From Acidaminobacter sp. (GTDB lineage: Bacteria > Bacillota > Clostridia > Peptostreptococcales > Acidaminobacteraceae): DNA of 64,000 nucleotides. The notes under the pieces are model-generated. The model did no database searches. It saw only the letters and a list, made by a program, of their open reading frames with translations, and was not told where the DNA came from. Every line of letters starts with the position of its first letter. Within the stretch, counting starts at the first letter, position 1. The stretch spans positions 35,534 to 99,533 of the forward strand of contig NZ_JAOTSB010000008.1 in assembly GCF_030247605.1 (NCBI RefSeq), given 5' to 3'. Position numbers and translations under genes: made by a program. This document shows, in pieces, positions 38,549 to 48,005 of the stretch.

Positions 38549-38968
38549 ATGACGAATACGGTTGTACTTGGAGTCATAGGCGCGGACTGTCATGCAGTCG
38601 GCAACAAAATTTTGGATTACGCATTCAGCAAAGCGGGCTTCAACGTGGTAAACATTGGTGTCCTATCTTCCCAGGAGGAATTCATCAACGCTGCGGAAGA
38701 AACCGGTGCGAAGGCCATGATCATCTCGTCTCTCTACGGCCACGGCGAGATCGACTGCCGCGGACTCAGAGAAAAATGTGACGAGGCGGGTCTCGACGAC
38801 ATGCTCCTCTACGTCGGCGGAAATCTGGTCGTCGGCAAACACGACTGGGAGGAAGTCAAAGAGAAATTCCTCGCTATGGGCTTCAACCGTGTCTACCCAC
38901 CGGGTGCAGACCCGGAGCAAGGCATCCGCGACCTGAGGGACGACCTCAAGCTTCCTAAGCCAGAATAG
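38549..38968 (+). CDS. glmS: Methylaspartate (glutamate) mutase subunit S
   Basis: 139-residue cobalamin-binding subunit. With GlmE and adenosylcobalamin it rearranges L-glutamate to (2S,3S)-3-methylaspartate. The B12 motif D-x-H-x-x-G is DCHAVG at 13-18; SSLYGHGE and YVGGNL (lower-ligand tail pocket) follow. Not to be confused with the glucosamine enzyme of the same symbol. First gene of the methylaspartate operon. CGGAGGC lies upstream. Confidence 0.96.
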   Translation: MTNTVVLGVIGADCHAVGNKILDYAFSKAGFNVVNIGVLSSQEEFINAAEETGAKAMIISSLYGHGEIDCRGLREKCDEAGLDDMLLYVGGNLVVGKHDWEEVKEKFLAMGFNRVYPPGADPEQGIRDLRDDLKLPKPE

Positions 38969-38988
38969 CCTCGAAAGGGGTCTTTAAA

Positions 38989-40386
38989 GTGAACAATTAC
39001 TTACTCATCGATTTTGGCAGCACCTACACCAAGCTGACAGCCGTGGATTTAAACGCTGAAGCCATCCTGGGCACTGCCAAAAGCTATACTACTGTCGAAA
39101 CCGATATCATGACGGGCTATGAAGCCGCGCTGGTCGAGCTGAAAGCGACCCTCGCAGCAAAAGGCCGCCCGGACCTTGAGTTCGACCGAAAACTGGCATG
39201 CTCCTCGGCGGCAGGTGGCCTTAAAATGGTGGCCATAGGACTGGTCCAGGAGCTGACAGCGGAGGCGGCCAAGCGGGCGGCCCTCGGCGCAGGCGCACGA
39301 GTGCTGCAAGTCTTCGACCACGATCTGACCCGTCGGGACATCGAAAAAATAGCAGCCCTAAAACCGGACATGCTCCTGCTGGCAGGCGGCACGGACGGCG
39401 GCAATCAGACCTGCATCCTTCACAACGCAAAGCGCCTCGCGGAGGCGAAGCTTCCGGTCCCCATCGTCGTGGCCGGCAACAAATCCGCCATGGATGACAT
39501 CGACGACTTATTTAAAGAAGCTGAGCTCATCTACAGCATGTCCGACAATGTCATGCCAAAGCTCAATGTGCTCAACGTCGACCCAGCCCGCGAGGAAATC
39601 CGGGAAATCTTCATGCAGCGCATCACCCACGCCAAAGGCATCCACACCGCCACCGGCATGATCGACGACATTCTCATGCCGACCCCGGCAGCGGTCCTGA
39701 AGGCCGCTGAGCTCCTGTCGAAAGGCACCGATCTGGAGGACGGCATAGGCACCCTGGTCATGGTGGACATAGGCGGCGCAACCACAGACGTCTACTCCAT
39801 CTGCGACGGCGAGCCGACTCAGCCGGGCGTGACGCAAAAGGGGCTCGAGGAGCCCTTCGCCAAACGCACCGTCGAAGGCGACCTGGGCATGCGCTACTCG
39901 GCACTGTCACTCAAGGAGGCCGCCGGATCCAAACGCATCCGCGCCTACCTGAAAGATGATTTAGCCGATGTCGACGCTGCCTGCCGTCACCGCAGTCTGC
40001 AGCCAGACATGATCCCGCAGTCGCCCGAGGAACGTCACATGGACGAAGCCATTGCCAAAGCTGCAGTCGCCCTCTCCGTAGAACGCCACGCAGGCTGCCT
40101 CGAATCCTATTACTCGCCCATGGGGGTCGTGATTTCACAGCTCGGCAAAGACCTCGGCAACGCAGCGGCTTTTATAGGCACAGGCGGTGTCTTGGTCGCC
40201 AGCGAAAATCCTAAAGCCATATTGCAGGAAGGACTTTACGACCAGGAGACACCCACGAGCTTAAGACCTAAATCACCGGCCTTCAAGCTGGACCAGGACT
40301 ACATCCTGTCGGCCATGGGACTGCTCTCGCAGGACCATCCCGACACTGCGCTCAGAATCATGAAGCGGCATATCGTGACGCTCTAA
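38989..40386 (+). CDS. glmL: Glutamate mutase activating/repair protein MutL
   Basis: 465-residue ASKHA-fold ATPase found between glmS and glmE, thought to protect or reactivate glutamate mutase. Phosphate 1 loop DFGSTYTKLTAVD at the N-terminus, phosphate 2 MVDIGGATTDVYS near 260, and GTGGVLVASE late. GTG start at 38989 after AAAGGGG. 20 bases after glmS. Confidence 0.93.
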   Translation: MNNYLLIDFGSTYTKLTAVDLNAEAILGTAKSYTTVETDIMTGYEAALVELKATLAAKGRPDLEFDRKLACSSAAGGLKMVAIGLVQELTAEAAKRAALGAGARVLQVFDHDLTRRDIEKIAALKPDMLLLAGGTDGGNQTCILHNAKRLAEAKLPVPIVVAGNKSAMDDIDDLFKEAELIYSMSDNVMPKLNVLNVDPAREEIREIFMQRITHAKGIHTATGMIDDILMPTPAAVLKAAELLSKGTDLEDGIGTLVMVDIGGATTDVYSICDGEPTQPGVTQKGLEEPFAKRTVEGDLGMRYSALSLKEAAGSKRIRAYLKDDLADVDAACRHRSLQPDMIPQSPEERHMDEAIAKAAVALSVERHAGCLESYYSPMGVVISQLGKDLGNAAAFIGTGGVLVASENPKAILQEGLYDQETPTSLRPKSPAFKLDQDYILSAMGLLSQDHPDTALRIMKRHIVTL

Positions 40387-40404
40387 CTTATAGGGGGATA
40401 CAAA

Positions 40405-41907
40405 ATGGAACTCAAAAATAAGAAATTGTCCATGGACGAATTTTTACGCATCCGCGAAGAAGTCCTCAAGCAGTGGCCGACCGGCGAAGGCATAGATCTC
40501 GAAGCCAACGTCGCTTTTCTGAAGCAAGTGCCGGAGCACAAAAGCTTCCCTGCGAAGCTTCGCTGGGCGAAGGAAAACGGCATCACGCTGGCACAGCCTC
40601 GTGCCGGTGTCGCGCTCATCGACGAGCACATCCAGCTCCTCAACTTCCTTCACACTGAAGGCGGCGCGGACCTGCTGCCAAGCACTATCGACAGCTATAC
40701 CAGACAAAACAAATACAACGAATGCGAACGCGGCATCACGGAAAGCCGCAGAGAGGGACGCTCTCTCCTGAACGGCTTCCCGGGCGTCAATCATGGCGTT
40801 CACGGCTGCAGAAAAGTCTTCGAATCCGTCAATCTGCCGCTCCAAGCACGTCACGGCACACCGGATGCCCGCCTTCTTTCCGAAATCATCCACGCGGCCG
40901 GCTGGACCTCCAATGAGGGCGGCGGCATTTCCTACAACATTCCTTACGCAAAGAAAGTCAGTCTCGAGAAGACTATTACAGACTGGCAGTACTGCGACCG
41001 CCTCGTCGGCTACTATGAAGAGCAAGGCATTTCCATTAACCGCGAGCCGTTCGGTCCGCTGACAGGAACGCTGGTACCGCCAAGTATGTCCAATGCTGTG
41101 GCGATCATCGAAGCGCTCCTCGCGGCAGAGCAGGGCGTCAAGAATATCACCGTGGGCTACGGCCAGTGCGGCAACCTGGTTCAGGACGTCGCGGCCATCA
41201 GAGCCCTCGAAGATCAGTGCAATGAATACTTAATAGCTTCCGGCTATAACAACGTTTACCTGACCACCGTCTTCCACCAGTGGATGGGCGGCTTCCCGCA
41301 GGATGAGTCCAAAGCCTTCGGCGTCATCTCTTTGGGCGCGATCGCAGCTTCCCTGGCGGGTGCTACCAAAGTTATCGTCAAGACACCTCACGAAGCTTAC
41401 GGCGTTCCTACCAAAGAAGCGAACGCTCAGGGCATCAGAGCCACAAAGATGGTCCTCAATCTCCTTCAGGAGCAGAAAATGCCGCTCAGTATCCAGCAGA
41501 TCAACGAGAGCCGCATGATCAAAGCCGAAACCCAGTGCATCATTGACAAAGTCCTTGAACTGGGTGATGGCGACCTCGCCATCGGTACAGTCCGAGCCTT
41601 CGAAGCCGGCGTTCTGGACATTCCATTCGCCCCATCTGTCTACAATGCAGGCAAAATGATGCCAGCCCGTGACAATGACGGCGCGATCCGTTACCTCGAC
41701 TTTGGCAACGTGCCGTTCTCTGATGAGATCAAAGAATTCAACCGAAATAAGCTCGAAGAGCGCGCCATGTACGAGCATCGCGAAGTCGACTTCAAAATGA
41801 CCATTGATGACGTTTATGCCGTCAGCAAGGGCAACCTGATTGGTCGGCCTGAAACGGAGACAGACGCAGCGAAGAGCATTAAAAAATATCTCTATAAAAC
41901 CGAATAG
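40405..41907 (+). CDS. glmE: Methylaspartate mutase subunit E
   Basis: 500-residue TIM-barrel catalytic subunit of glutamate mutase. Family segments: [15 protein letters not shown], the substrate Arg region [46 protein letters not shown] and [12 protein letters not shown]. Forms the GlmS2E2 complex with B12 at the interface. AGGGGGATAC precedes the ATG. Slightly longer than the ~485 residues of Clostridium enzymes. Confidence 0.96.
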   Translation: MELKNKKLSMDEFLRIREEVLKQWPTGEGIDLEANVAFLKQVPEHKSFPAKLRWAKENGITLAQPRAGVALIDEHIQLLNFLHTEGGADLLPSTIDSYTRQNKYNECERGITESRREGRSLLNGFPGVNHGVHGCRKVFESVNLPLQARHGTPDARLLSEIIHAAGWTSNEGGGISYNIPYAKKVSLEKTITDWQYCDRLVGYYEEQGISINREPFGPLTGTLVPPSMSNAVAIIEALLAAEQGVKNITVGYGQCGNLVQDVAAIRALEDQCNEYLIASGYNNVYLTTVFHQWMGGFPQDESKAFGVISLGAIAASLAGATKVIVKTPHEAYGVPTKEANAQGIRATKMVLNLLQEQKMPLSIQQINESRMIKAETQCIIDKVLELGDGDLAIGTVRAFEAGVLDIPFAPSVYNAGKMMPARDNDGAIRYLDFGNVPFSDEIKEFNRNKLEERAMYEHREVDFKMTIDDVYAVSKGNLIGRPETETDAAKSIKKYLYKTE

Positions 41908-41929
41908 CAGAAGGGGTAAGGTGGATATC

Positions 41930-43177
41930 ATGAAAATTATTGATGTGGTTTGTGCGCCAGGAAGAACTGGCTTCTATTTTGACGATCAAAGAGCCATAAA
42001 AAAAGGCGCGACGCTGGATGGCTTTGCTTACCAGGGCGCGACCATGACACCGGGTTTCCATGCCATCCGCGTAGCTGGTGAAGCGATTTCAGTCATGCTG
42101 ATCCTCGAGGACGGCCAAGTGGCTCACGGAGATTGCGCCGCGGTTCAATATTCCGGCGCCGGCGGCCGCGATCCGCTCTTCATTGCGGCTGACTTTATTC
42201 CAGTCATTGAAAAAGAAATCGCTCCTAAGCTGATTGGCATGGAGCTCACTTCCTTTAAACCTTTGGCGGAAGCTTTTGATAAGATGGAGATTAACGGAAA
42301 ACGCATGCACACAGCGATCCGTTATGGCATTACTCAAGCCCTTCTTGACGCGGTAGCGAAAGCGCAGCGCATAACTATGGCTGAAGTCGTCCAAAAGGAA
42401 TACAACACAGGCGTTGATATCAAACGCATCCCTATATTCGCCCAATCCGGCGATGATCGCTATGACAACGTCGATAAAATGATCATCAAAGGCATTGACG
42501 TCATTCCACACGCTTTGATCAACCACGTTGAAACGAAGCTGGGCCGCCAGGGTGAGCTGCTTTATGCTTATGTGGAATGGCTCAGAGACCGCGTCATCAA
42601 ACTCAGAGCGGATGAAACCTATAATCCTATTTTCCATATTGACGTTTACGGGACCATCGGCATAGCCTTTGAAAATGATCTGGCTAAAATGACAGATTAT
42701 ATCGAGACTCTGGCAAAAGCTGCGGCGCCGTTCCAGCTTCGTATTGAAGGCCCTATGGACGTGGATGACCGCGAAAAGCAGATGCACGCGCTGAAAGACC
42801 TCTGCGCCATGATAGACGCCCGCGGCATTCCGGTGGAGATCGTCGCGGACGAATGGTGCAACACGCTGGAAGACGTCAAGTTCTTCGCTGACAATAAGGC
42901 GGGTCATATGCTTCAGGTTAAGACGCCGGATCTTGGCGGCGTCAATAATATCATTGAAGCGCTGCTTTACTGCCGTGAAAAGAATCTCGGAGCCTACAGC
43001 GGCGGCACATGCAACGAGACGGCCCGCTCGGCGGAGATCACGACACAGATCGCGATTGCCTGCGACGCATCTCAAGTGCTTGCAAAGCCGGGCATGGGTG
43101 TTGACGAAGGCTTCATGATCGTCAATAATGAAATGAACCGCGTTGTGGCCCTCGCGGCGAGACGCCAGCGCGCGTAG
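41930..43177 (+). CDS. mal: 3-Methylaspartate ammonia-lyase
   Basis: 415-residue enolase-superfamily enzyme that removes ammonia from (2S,3S)-3-methylaspartate to give mesaconate. The general base Lys is at residue 331 in LQVKTPDLGG, the same number as in the Clostridium tetanomorphum enzyme. Metal ligands lie in HIDVYGTIG, RIEGPMD and VADEWCNT; GTCNETARS is also typical. ATG 41930 chosen (TAAGGTGG upstream); GTG 41921 is possible. The codons of GTIGIA hold one copy of the dispersed motif. Confidence 0.96.
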   Translation: MKIIDVVCAPGRTGFYFDDQRAIKKGATLDGFAYQGATMTPGFHAIRVAGEAISVMLILEDGQVAHGDCAAVQYSGAGGRDPLFIAADFIPVIEKEIAPKLIGMELTSFKPLAEAFDKMEINGKRMHTAIRYGITQALLDAVAKAQRITMAEVVQKEYNTGVDIKRIPIFAQSGDDRYDNVDKMIIKGIDVIPHALINHVETKLGRQGELLYAYVEWLRDRVIKLRADETYNPIFHIDVYGTIGIAFENDLAKMTDYIETLAKAAAPFQLRIEGPMDVDDREKQMHALKDLCAMIDARGIPVEIVADEWCNTLEDVKFFADNKAGHMLQVKTPDLGGVNNIIEALLYCREKNLGAYSGGTCNETARSAEITTQIAIACDASQVLAKPGMGVDEGFMIVNNEMNRVVALAARRQRA

Positions 43178-43209
43178 TGAATGCACAACTAAACAGTATG
43201 TGATTTTCA

Positions 43210-43270
43210 GCAGGGTCTGGGTAAAGGTGAACCGTCAGGAAAGTGATGGCTAAACCCGCCCGGACCCTGC
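43210..43270 (+). ncRNA. Unassigned structured RNA candidate between mal and mesaconase genes
   Basis: Three nested helices: GCAGGGTC/GACCCTGC (outer), GGGT/ACCC and CCGTCA/TGATGG (tip, loop GGAAAG), separated by asymmetric internal loops (AAAGGTGAA opposite CTAA; T opposite GCCCG). A further short hairpin and TTTTTTTT (43324-43331) follow. It may be a riboswitch-like or processing element inside the operon, or a complex attenuator. I do not recognise the family; cobalamin, glycine and ZTP classes do not fit. Confidence 0.4.
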
Positions 43271-43412
43271 GTCTGCATTAGGAGGCCCGGGGCTTGGTCT
43301 CGACTTTCGGTAAAGGATTAAAATTTTTTTTGCCGATGGTCGGTGCCGCCTAAACTTTTAACAAGTGACATTGTTTTTGCTATGGAAAACCCATTTTAAT
43401 GAGGTGAAGCGA

Positions 43413-44255
43413 TTGAAACAGATCCACGTCAATAATATTACAGAAGCGGTGAAAAACAGTTGTCTGGAAGCGAACTACCGGCTGCCGTCGGATGTCATGA
43501 ACGCGCTGGAAACGGCGGCCGCATCCGAGCCTTTCAAGCCTGCCGCAGGGATCCTAAACCGAATTGTCGAAAACCACCATCTCGCTGCCAAGGGTGTCTA
43601 TCCCATCTGCCAGGATACAGGGATTGTCTTTGTACTGGTCGAGCTGGGTCAGGAGGTCCACATTGAGGGGGGCTCGCTGGAAGAGGCCATCAACGAGGGT
43701 GTCCGCCAGGGTTACGGCCAGGGTTTTCTGAGGAAATCCGTGGTTGGGGATCCGATTCAGCGGGTCAATACCGGCGACAACACACCGGCGGCGATCCAGT
43801 GGCGCGTGGTGCCCGGGGATCAGCTGCGGGTCGTCATTGCGCCAAAAGGCTTTGGCTCGGAAAATATGAGCCGGCTTAAAATGCTCAAACCCTCAGATGG
43901 GCTTCAAGGCGTTGAGGACTTTATCCTGGAGACGGTGGAACTGGCTGGCTCCAACCCGTGCCCGCCTATTGTCATAGGTGTTGGTATTGGCGGGACCTTT
44001 GACCTGGTGGCGGGTCTGGCGAAGCGGGCGCTGATGCGTCCGCTGGATGAGGCGCATCACGATCCGTATTATCAGGCACTGGAAGCATCGCTTTTGGAAA
44101 AAGTCAACGCAACGGGGATTGGGCCTCAGGGCTTTGGCGGAAAAACCACGGCGCTGGCCGTGCGAATTGAAGCTTATCCTACCCATATCGCCGGGCTGCC
44201 GGTAGCGGTCAATATAAACTGTCACGCGGCAAGACACGTGGAATTTACCTTATAA
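43413..44255 (+). CDS. Mesaconase (fumarase-type Fe-S hydro-lyase), alpha subunit
   Basis: 280-residue alpha subunit of a class I-like fumarate/tartrate hydro-lyase. In this operon it would hydrate mesaconate to (S)-citramalate. Fe-S cysteines are in YPICQDTGIVFV and GSNPCPPIVIGVGIGG; GFGSENMSRLKML and the C-terminal VAVNINCHAARH match the family. TTG 43413 is chosen as start because GAGGTG lies six bases upstream and homologues begin there; a longer frame from 43365 lacks a site. Fumarase activity is also possible; context favours mesaconase. Confidence 0.9.
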   Translation: MKQIHVNNITEAVKNSCLEANYRLPSDVMNALETAAASEPFKPAAGILNRIVENHHLAAKGVYPICQDTGIVFVLVELGQEVHIEGGSLEEAINEGVRQGYGQGFLRKSVVGDPIQRVNTGDNTPAAIQWRVVPGDQLRVVIAPKGFGSENMSRLKMLKPSDGLQGVEDFILETVELAGSNPCPPIVIGVGIGGTFDLVAGLAKRALMRPLDEAHHDPYYQALEASLLEKVNATGIGPQGFGGKTTALAVRIEAYPTHIAGLPVAVNINCHAARHVEFTL

Positions 44256-44269
44256 GGAGGCGGGTTTTT

Positions 44270-44908
44270 ATGATGGAGAAAACTGAAAACATTCAAAAAG
44301 ATATCCGCATTACGGCGCCTCTTTCCCGTGAGCAGGCTTTGGAGCTGAAGGCAGGGGATTCCGTGCTGATCAGCGGCGTGATTTATACGGCTCGGGACGC
44401 GGCGCACAAGCGCATGGTGGAGACCCTCGACCAGGGCGGGGATCTGCCCTTCGACGTGCGGGACGCCATTGTGTATTACGTGGGACCGTCTCCTGCGAGA
44501 CCGGGCAATGTCATAGGCTCTGCGGGTCCGACGACCTCGGGCCGCATGGATGCTTACGCGCCGCGGCTGCTGGATTTGGGGCTGCGGGGCATGATTGGAA
44601 AAGGCGCTCGAAATCAAGGGGTTATTGACGCCATTGTTCGAAATGAGGCGGTTTATTTTGCGGCTATTGGTGGCGGTGCGGCGGTGATTGCGGACAGTAT
44701 CAAGTCCATGGAAGTGATTGCCTTTGAAGAGCTGGGCGCGGAAGCGGTGCGCAGACTGGAGGTCGTGGATCTTCCTGCGATTGTGGCCATAGACAGCACA
44801 GGCGCGAATTATTATGACATTGGACGCCGGGCTTATCTCGCGGAGCGGGATGGCGCTGCAGGTGATGTTACTGATGCTGCAGGTGCCGGGGAAGGTGACG
44901 AGGTATGA
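44270..44908 (+). CDS. Mesaconase (fumarase-type Fe-S hydro-lyase), beta subunit
   Basis: 212-residue beta subunit partnering the alpha protein 14 bases upstream. Family motifs: LSREQALELKAGDSVLISG, ARDAAHKRM, VGPSPARPGNVIGSAGPTTS, GKGARNQGV and AIGGGAAV. The last ~15 residues (GAAGDVTDAAGAGEGDEV) are an Ala/Gly/Asp-rich tail beyond the conserved end. AAGGAGG site. Its stop overlaps citD by four bases. Confidence 0.92.
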   Translation: MMEKTENIQKDIRITAPLSREQALELKAGDSVLISGVIYTARDAAHKRMVETLDQGGDLPFDVRDAIVYYVGPSPARPGNVIGSAGPTTSGRMDAYAPRLLDLGLRGMIGKGARNQGVIDAIVRNEAVYFAAIGGGAAVIADSIKSMEVIAFEELGAEAVRRLEVVDLPAIVAIDSTGANYYDIGRRAYLAERDGAAGDVTDAAGAGEGDEV

Positions 44909-45189
44909 GGGTGACCAGAACAGCCAAAGCCGGAACTCTGGAGTCCAATGACATCTTTATTATGGTGTCGCCTTCAGAGGCCGAAGGGGTGACCCTGGAG
45001 CTCCAGAGCATTGTCCTGGCTCAGTTTGGCCGTCAGATCCGGGAAACTATTTTGAGGACTGTGGCGGCGCGGGGTGTGACTCAGATCAGCATTCTGGCTC
45101 AGGACCGGGGCGCGCTGGATTATACTATTGAAGCCCGGGTTGAAACGGCCCTTGACAGGGCGCTGGCGGAACCGGGGGTGATCCTGTGA
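44905..45189 (+). CDS. citD: Citrate/citramalate lyase acyl carrier protein (gamma)
   Basis: 94-residue acyl carrier. The prosthetic phosphoribosyl-dephospho-CoA is expected on Ser14 within KAGTLESNDIFI. In this operon the lyase should cleave citramalate to acetate and pyruvate. ATGA overlap with the preceding gene and with citE. citC, citX and citG, needed for prosthetic group synthesis and acetylation, are not in the window. Confidence 0.95.
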   Translation: MRVTRTAKAGTLESNDIFIMVSPSEAEGVTLELQSIVLAQFGRQIRETILRTVAARGVTQISILAQDRGALDYTIEARVETALDRALAEPGVIL

Positions 45190-46124
45190 AGCGGCTTCGA
45201 AGAACTATGCTTTTTGTGCCCGGCAACAATCCCGGTATGATTCAGAGTGCCAGCGTGCTGGGCGCGGACTCGGTCATCCTGGATCTTGAGGACGCCGTTA
45301 GTCTCAGCGAAAAGGACAGCGCGAGAAAGCTCGTGACTAAGGCCCTTCGAAGCTGGTCTTTCAAGACCACAGAGGTGACGGTGCGCATCAATCCAATCAC
45401 GACGGTGTATGGGCCTCTCGACCTGGAGGCCATGCTGGAGGTTCAGCCGGACATTTTGCTGATTCCCAAGGCAGAAGTGGCGTCTATTCAGGAAGTTGAG
45501 GCGCGGATTTCAGCCTATGAGGCGGCTAAGCTTGGCGGCGAGGCGGTGCGGACCAAGCTCTTTGCTTTGATTGAGAGTGCTGCAGGCGTCGAGCATGTTC
45601 ACGAGATCCTGGCGTCGTCGCCGCGGCTTGTGGGAGTTCTGTTTGGCGGCGAGGATTATACCTCGGATATGGGGGTTGCCAGAACTATGGGCGGCATGGA
45701 AATTGAATATGCGCGGAATAAGGTGGCGGTAGCCTGCAAGGTCCATGGGGTGGACGCGGTGGATACGCCGTTTACGGATGTGGACAACCACGAGGGGCTG
45801 CTGGCGGATGCGCGCAAGGCGAAAGCCATGGGCTTTACCGGCAAGGCGGCGATCAACCCGCGTCAGGTGGGCATCATTCACAAAGGCTTCGCGCCGGATC
45901 CGGTGGAGGTGCGGTATGCCCTCAGAGTGCTGGAAGCCATGGAAGAAGCCGAGGCAGAAGGTAAAGGCGTCTTCTCGCTGGACGGCAAGATGGTGGATGC
46001 GCCAATTATTCAGCGGGCCCGCCAGATGGTGGCCCTGGCGGAGAAGCTCGGGATGGTTAAGGGTTCAACTGCTTCAAAGGATGAAAAAAACGCAAATGAT
46101 TCTCTAGAAGGAGGCTTGGTGTGA
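45186..46124 (+). CDS. citE: Citrate/citramalate lyase beta subunit
   Basis: 312-residue HpcH/HpaI-fold lyase subunit that carries out the retro-aldol cleavage. Motifs: RTMLFVPGNNPGMIQSA, DSVILDLEDAV, VRINP, LFGGEDYTSDMG and GKAAINPRQVGIIHKGF. GTG start at 45186 overlaps citD. The C-terminal ~20 residues (KGSTASKDEKNANDSLEG) are an added polar tail. Citramalate rather than citrate is inferred from the mesaconase neighbours. Confidence 0.95.
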   Translation: MKRLRRTMLFVPGNNPGMIQSASVLGADSVILDLEDAVSLSEKDSARKLVTKALRSWSFKTTEVTVRINPITTVYGPLDLEAMLEVQPDILLIPKAEVASIQEVEARISAYEAAKLGGEAVRTKLFALIESAAGVEHVHEILASSPRLVGVLFGGEDYTSDMGVARTMGGMEIEYARNKVAVACKVHGVDAVDTPFTDVDNHEGLLADARKAKAMGFTGKAAINPRQVGIIHKGFAPDPVEVRYALRVLEAMEEAEAEGKGVFSLDGKMVDAPIIQRARQMVALAEKLGMVKGSTASKDEKNANDSLEGGLV

Positions 46125-47701
46125 TGCATGGTATTGAGTTTGAAATTGCGCCTGCGTCAGGGGAAACCCGACGCCAGCCGCTTCCTGAGTATATCGAGGG
46201 CTATGGCGAGGTGCGGGCCTTTGAAGGGGCGTTTGCCAATGTTGGGGTGGGAATTTCTGACCATCGGCCAAGGCGTTCTAAATCTGTGCGTCCCGGGCAG
46301 ACGAAGTTTCTGGCAACTATTGAGGAAGCGCTGGATCGGGCCGGGCTGCGTGACGGCATGACGCTGTCCTTTCACCATCATCTGCGCAACGGCGACCATG
46401 TGCTCAACCTGGTTATGGAAGCGGTCGCGCGGCGGGGTGTGCGGGATCTGACCCTGGCGGTCAGCTCGATTTTTCCGGTCCACGAGCCTCTGGTGGCGCT
46501 GATCGACGCGGGCGTCGTGACGGGCCTGGCGACGAACTATATGTCTGGACCGGTGGCGAAGGCGGTGTCCCAGGGGCGGCTGAAAAAGCCGGCGGTCATG
46601 ATGACCCATGGCGGACGGCCCCGGGCCATTGAGAGCGGCGATTTGCCTGTCGACATTGCGTTTATAGCTGCGCCATGCTCGGATCCGTATGGCAACTGCA
46701 ACGGCGTCCGTGGCAAGTCGGCCTGCGGGGCGCTGGGCTACGCGGTGGCGGATGCCCAGTATGCGGAGGTGGTGGTGGCGATCACGGATCACCTGGTGGC
46801 GTATCCTGCGTCGCCGGCTGAAATCACGCAGACCATGGTGGATTATGTGGTGGAGGTGCCGTCGATTGGGGATCCCCAGGGCATTGTCTCCGGCACCACG
46901 CGCATTACCCGGGATCCGGTGGGTCTGGCGATTGCCCATAAAGCGGCCCAGGTCATTCATGCATCGGGACTTCTCGAGGACGGCTTCTCCTTCCAGACCG
47001 GTGCTGGCGGCACGTCGCTGGCGGTAGCGGCGGAGCTCAAGGACATGATGAAAGAGGCCGGGATTGTTGGGAGCTTCGCGGCCGGCGGGATCACCGGCTA
47101 CCTGGTGGATATGCTGGAGGAAGGCTTGTTCAACAATCTGCTGGACGTTCAGTGCTTCGACCTCAGGGCAGTTGAGTCTTACAGAGACAACCCAAGACAT
47201 TTGCCGATGGACGCTTCCATGTACGCCAATCCCTTCAGCAAGGGTGCCGTTGTCAATCAGCTGGATGTGATGATCCTGGGGGCGACGGAAATTGACCTGA
47301 ACTTCAACGTCAACGTCACGACGGGCTCTGACGGCACCATCATGGGCGGCTCCGGCGGCCACAGCGATACGGCGGCCGGCGCGAAGCTGGCCATGGTGGT
47401 CACGCAGCTGGTCAAAGCCAGACTGCCAATCGTCCGCCGTCACGTCACCACCATTACAACACCGGGTGAAACGGTGGATGTGTTAGTAACGGATCATGGC
47501 ATTGCGGTGAATCCGGCGCGGCAGGATTTGATTGCTGCTTTGGAAGCGTCTGGACTTAAAGTGGTTACGATTGGGGCCCTGCTGGCTTTGGCGGAGTCCA
47601 TGACAGGCATTCCGGATGAAGTAACCTTTAGCGATGACATAGTCGCCGTGGTGGAATACCGGGATGGTACTGTGGTGGATGTTGTGAGAAGAACGAAGTA
47701 G
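46124..47701 (+). CDS. citF: Citrate/citramalate lyase alpha subunit (CoA/ACP transferase)
   Basis: 525 residues; moves the acyl carrier from acetyl to citramalyl before cleavage. Motifs: DGMTLSFHHHLRNGDHVLN, ATNYMSGPVAKAVSQG, IAAPCSDPYGNCNG, GAGGTSLAVAAEL and TGSDGTIMGGSGGHSD. ATG 46124 overlaps the citE stop; AAGGAGG is nine bases upstream. Ends the methylaspartate operon. SDHRPR codons contain one copy of the dispersed motif. Confidence 0.95.
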   Translation: MHGIEFEIAPASGETRRQPLPEYIEGYGEVRAFEGAFANVGVGISDHRPRRSKSVRPGQTKFLATIEEALDRAGLRDGMTLSFHHHLRNGDHVLNLVMEAVARRGVRDLTLAVSSIFPVHEPLVALIDAGVVTGLATNYMSGPVAKAVSQGRLKKPAVMMTHGGRPRAIESGDLPVDIAFIAAPCSDPYGNCNGVRGKSACGALGYAVADAQYAEVVVAITDHLVAYPASPAEITQTMVDYVVEVPSIGDPQGIVSGTTRITRDPVGLAIAHKAAQVIHASGLLEDGFSFQTGAGGTSLAVAAELKDMMKEAGIVGSFAAGGITGYLVDMLEEGLFNNLLDVQCFDLRAVESYRDNPRHLPMDASMYANPFSKGAVVNQLDVMILGATEIDLNFNVNVTTGSDGTIMGGSGGHSDTAAGAKLAMVVTQLVKARLPIVRRHVTTITTPGETVDVLVTDHGIAVNPARQDLIAALEASGLKVVTIGALLALAESMTGIPDEVTFSDDIVAVVEYRDGTVVDVVRRTK

Positions 47702-47739
47702 GTTGGGGAAGAAAGAAGAAAAGAATTGAGAGAAATGGT

Positions 47740-47795
47740 AGAAACCCTATCGCGGGAAGTCCGGTGCGACTTCCCGCGATAGGGTTTCTTTTTTG
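47740..47795 (+). terminator. Very strong terminator ending the methylaspartate operon
   Basis: 21-bp perfect stem (AGAAACCCTATCGCGGGAAG and one more pair) with an eight-base loop and TTTTTT. Confidence 0.95.
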
Positions 47796-47859
47796 AAAGT
47801 GTGCCCAACGACCTTCGCTGCGAAATATTACAGAATTATTACCGCAACTGACACTGAAT

Positions 47860-48005
47860 CGAAGTGAGTGTCAGACACCGAACTTAAATGAGTGTCAGAC
47901 ACCAAACCTGAACGAGTGTCAGACACCAAGTCAGATTGAGTGTCTGACACCAAAACTGAACGAGTGTCAGACACCAAATCAGATTGAGTGTCTGACACCC
48001 AACCT
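47860..48005. repeat. Second 24-bp periodic array, GTGTCAGACAC family
   Basis: TGTC[AT]GACAC cores at 47869, 47893, 47917, 47941, 47965 and 47989, each exactly 24 bases apart; the fourth and sixth are in the inverted (TGTCTGACAC) form. Spacers differ more than at 38.1 kb (CAAACCTGAACGAG, CAAGTCAGATTGAG). Confidence 0.9.

Noticed and set aside
43210..43270. Cobalamin riboswitch, SRP RNA or RNase P RNA
   Set aside because: None of the conserved cores (B12 box, GGAAGG tetraloop domain, RNase P CR elements) is present.
46157..47443. Long antisense ORF (428 codons) opposite citF
   Set aside because: Shadow of a GC-rich-wobble gene; no ribosome site or recognisable domain. The same holds for antisense frames at 42089-43186, 14494-15504, 7017-8042 and 46689-47027.
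44905..47701. Citrate fermentation operon
   Set aside because: citC, citX, citG and a citrate carrier are absent and the genes follow mesaconase, so citramalate lyase is the better reading.
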